DNA from: Polaromonas sp.
GTDB taxonomy: Bacteria > Pseudomonadota > Gammaproteobacteria > Burkholderiales > Burkholderiaceae_C
Direction: 5' to 3'
DNA: 52,744 bases
Assembly (NCBI RefSeq): GCF_013817205.1
Contig: NZ_JACDDD010000015.1
Coordinates: forward strand, 1 to 52,744
The notes under the pieces were generated by a model. It was not told where the DNA came from and did no database searches. It worked only from the letters and a program-made list of their open reading frames with translations. The position numbers were made by a program, and so were the translations under genes. Shown here piece by piece: positions 52,212 to 52,744 of this stretch (the first letter of the stretch is position 1; each line of letters begins with the position of its first letter).

Positions 52212-52590
52212 ATGATCATCTTGGACGACCCCACAAACTGCCCGGGCTGTGGTGCCGCCTTCCCACATCGAGATGGCCCGACCCATTCCTACATGGTGTC
52301 ATCGCCTGCTTGCTGGGCTGCCTTTGGGGACGTCCTTGCGCGCGAGTACAGCAATCCGGCCCTGCTATCGATTGAGCGTAGACGCCTACGCCGTACAACA
52401 CCCGGGCGTACCCTCACGACAAAGCATTCAATCCGTTGGTTTGCACTTGATCCGGCTATGCTTGTTTCTAGAGCACGGCTTGATGCCAGAGAAAGCTAAT
52501 GAGGCCATGCTCATCGCTGGAAAGATCAAGCACACGTTCACGTGGTTAGAACCCCCCTCGGCAATGGGCAACATTACCGTGAAGGATGTT
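52212..52590 (+). pseudogene. DUF5946-like gene, frameshifted and cut off by an IS element
   Basis: The first frame (52212 to about 52365) gives NCPGCGAAFPHRDGPTHSYM and CWAAFGDVLAREYSNP, with a Cys pair (CPGC) for metal. The next frame (about 52362-52590) continues YRLSVDAYAVQHPGVPSRQ and KHTFTWLEPPSAMGNITVKDV. Together they read as a single DUF5946-type protein in which the frame changes near 52360-52370. The middle looks a few residues short, consistent with a small deletion of about 8 bases, by comparison with the family as I remember it. It then runs into the IS end at 52590. Function of the family is unknown. Confidence 0.75.
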
Positions 52591-52650
52591 GAATCGCCCC
52601 GGGTTTCATGGAGGCTGTTTGAATCGCCCCGGGTTTCATGGAGGCTGTTT
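52591..52650. repeat. Exact 30-bp tandem duplication at an IS end
   Basis: The 30-base unit GAATCGCCCCGGGTTTCATG plus GAGGCTGTTT occurs twice head-to-tail (52591-52620, 52621-52650) without mismatch. It appears to be the terminal sequence of the IS that follows, so the end is doubled. Confidence 0.95.
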
Positions 52651-52658
52651 GGTTTAAG

Positions 52659-52744
52659 TCATGCCTCCACCGTGGAGGCTTGACTGGCGAGTTGCCGGTA
52701 GTAGTTTGCCTCAGCTTCTGCCGGAGGTATATATCCGATAGGGC
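52659..52744 (-). mobile_element. IS3-family transposase, C-terminal fragment at the window edge
   Basis: On the minus strand the frame PIGYIPPAEAEANYYRQLA, then SQASTVEA, stops at TGA 52659-52661. This is the usual C-terminus of IS3-family OrfB (rve integrase core) transposases. The rest of the element lies outside the window. The final codons include a hairpin GCCTCCAC-C-GTGGAGGC at 52663-52679. The terminal sequence of the element appears to be the duplicated 30-bp unit. The IS has interrupted the DUF5946-like gene. Confidence 0.82.

Noticed and set aside
52249..52683. A separate 144-codon gene at the right edge
   Set aside because: Its first part is out of frame with the DUF5946-like motifs and its last part reads through the duplicated IS end, so it is better explained as a frameshifted gene plus IS sequence.

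Overview
The window reads as a chromosomal segment of a beta-proteobacterium of the order Burkholderiales, most likely Comamonadaceae (Polaromonas/Rhodoferax-like). The evidence is the gene families (phasin, PHA-system protein, orphan Bug/Peripla_BP-type binding proteins), the high G+C of the right half, and four dispersed GCTAT-N7-ATAGC-type short repeats of a kind I associate with this family. No tRNA, rRNA or CRISPR array was seen.

Bases 1-32228, all on the minus strand, form one long surface-polysaccharide (O-antigen) locus of about 29 genes. Read in transcription order (right to left) it begins with rfbB-rfbD-rfbC (dTDP-rhamnose, without rmlA). A TviB/WbpO-type UDP-HexNAc dehydrogenase and wlbA-wlbB-wlbC-wlbD follow, making a UDP-2,3-diacetamido-2,3-dideoxyhexuronic acid. 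Next come wbmH-wbmG-wbmF homologues, the three SDR enzymes of the Bordetella O-antigen, and a further SDR. A methyltransferase, an AsnB-like amidotransferase and another SDR come before a translationally coupled block of deacetylase-like, formyltransferase, deacetylase-like, formyltransferase and WbqC-like proteins. Then come a glycosyltransferase with a (KAEL)n helix and an ABC exporter with two Wzt-like ATPases and one Wzm permease. The leftmost part is more A/T-rich and holds a methyltransferase, two related CgeB-like glycosyltransferases around a second AsnB-like protein, and a truncated OafA-type acyltransferase. The best reading is a Bordetella wbm/wlb-like polymer of a diacetamido-uronamide, with N-formyl, O-acyl and methyl decorations, exported by Wzm/Wzt.

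Bases 32334-38090 are lipid and PHA related: a two-domain fatty acyl-CoA/aldehyde reductase (minus), diverging from a phasin with a histone-like tail, a patatin-like phospholipase with a duplicated N-terminal motif, a TetR regulator and a TPR-like protein.

Bases 38167-47134 (minus) hold an M14-like and an M20 peptidase. They also hold a four-gene polyprenyl-phosphate-sugar module (UbiA-family prenyltransferase, YbhN-like membrane protein, ArnT-like GT39, HAD phosphatase) and two tandem paralogous periplasmic binding proteins. Bases 47199-51959 (plus) hold a molybdopterin oxidoreductase, a lipoprotein zinc aminopeptidase, a PHA-system protein and a CaiB-type CoA-transferase.

The right end (51960-52744) is decayed: a palindrome, a frameshifted DUF5946-type gene, and the end of an IS3-family element with its terminal 30 bp duplicated.
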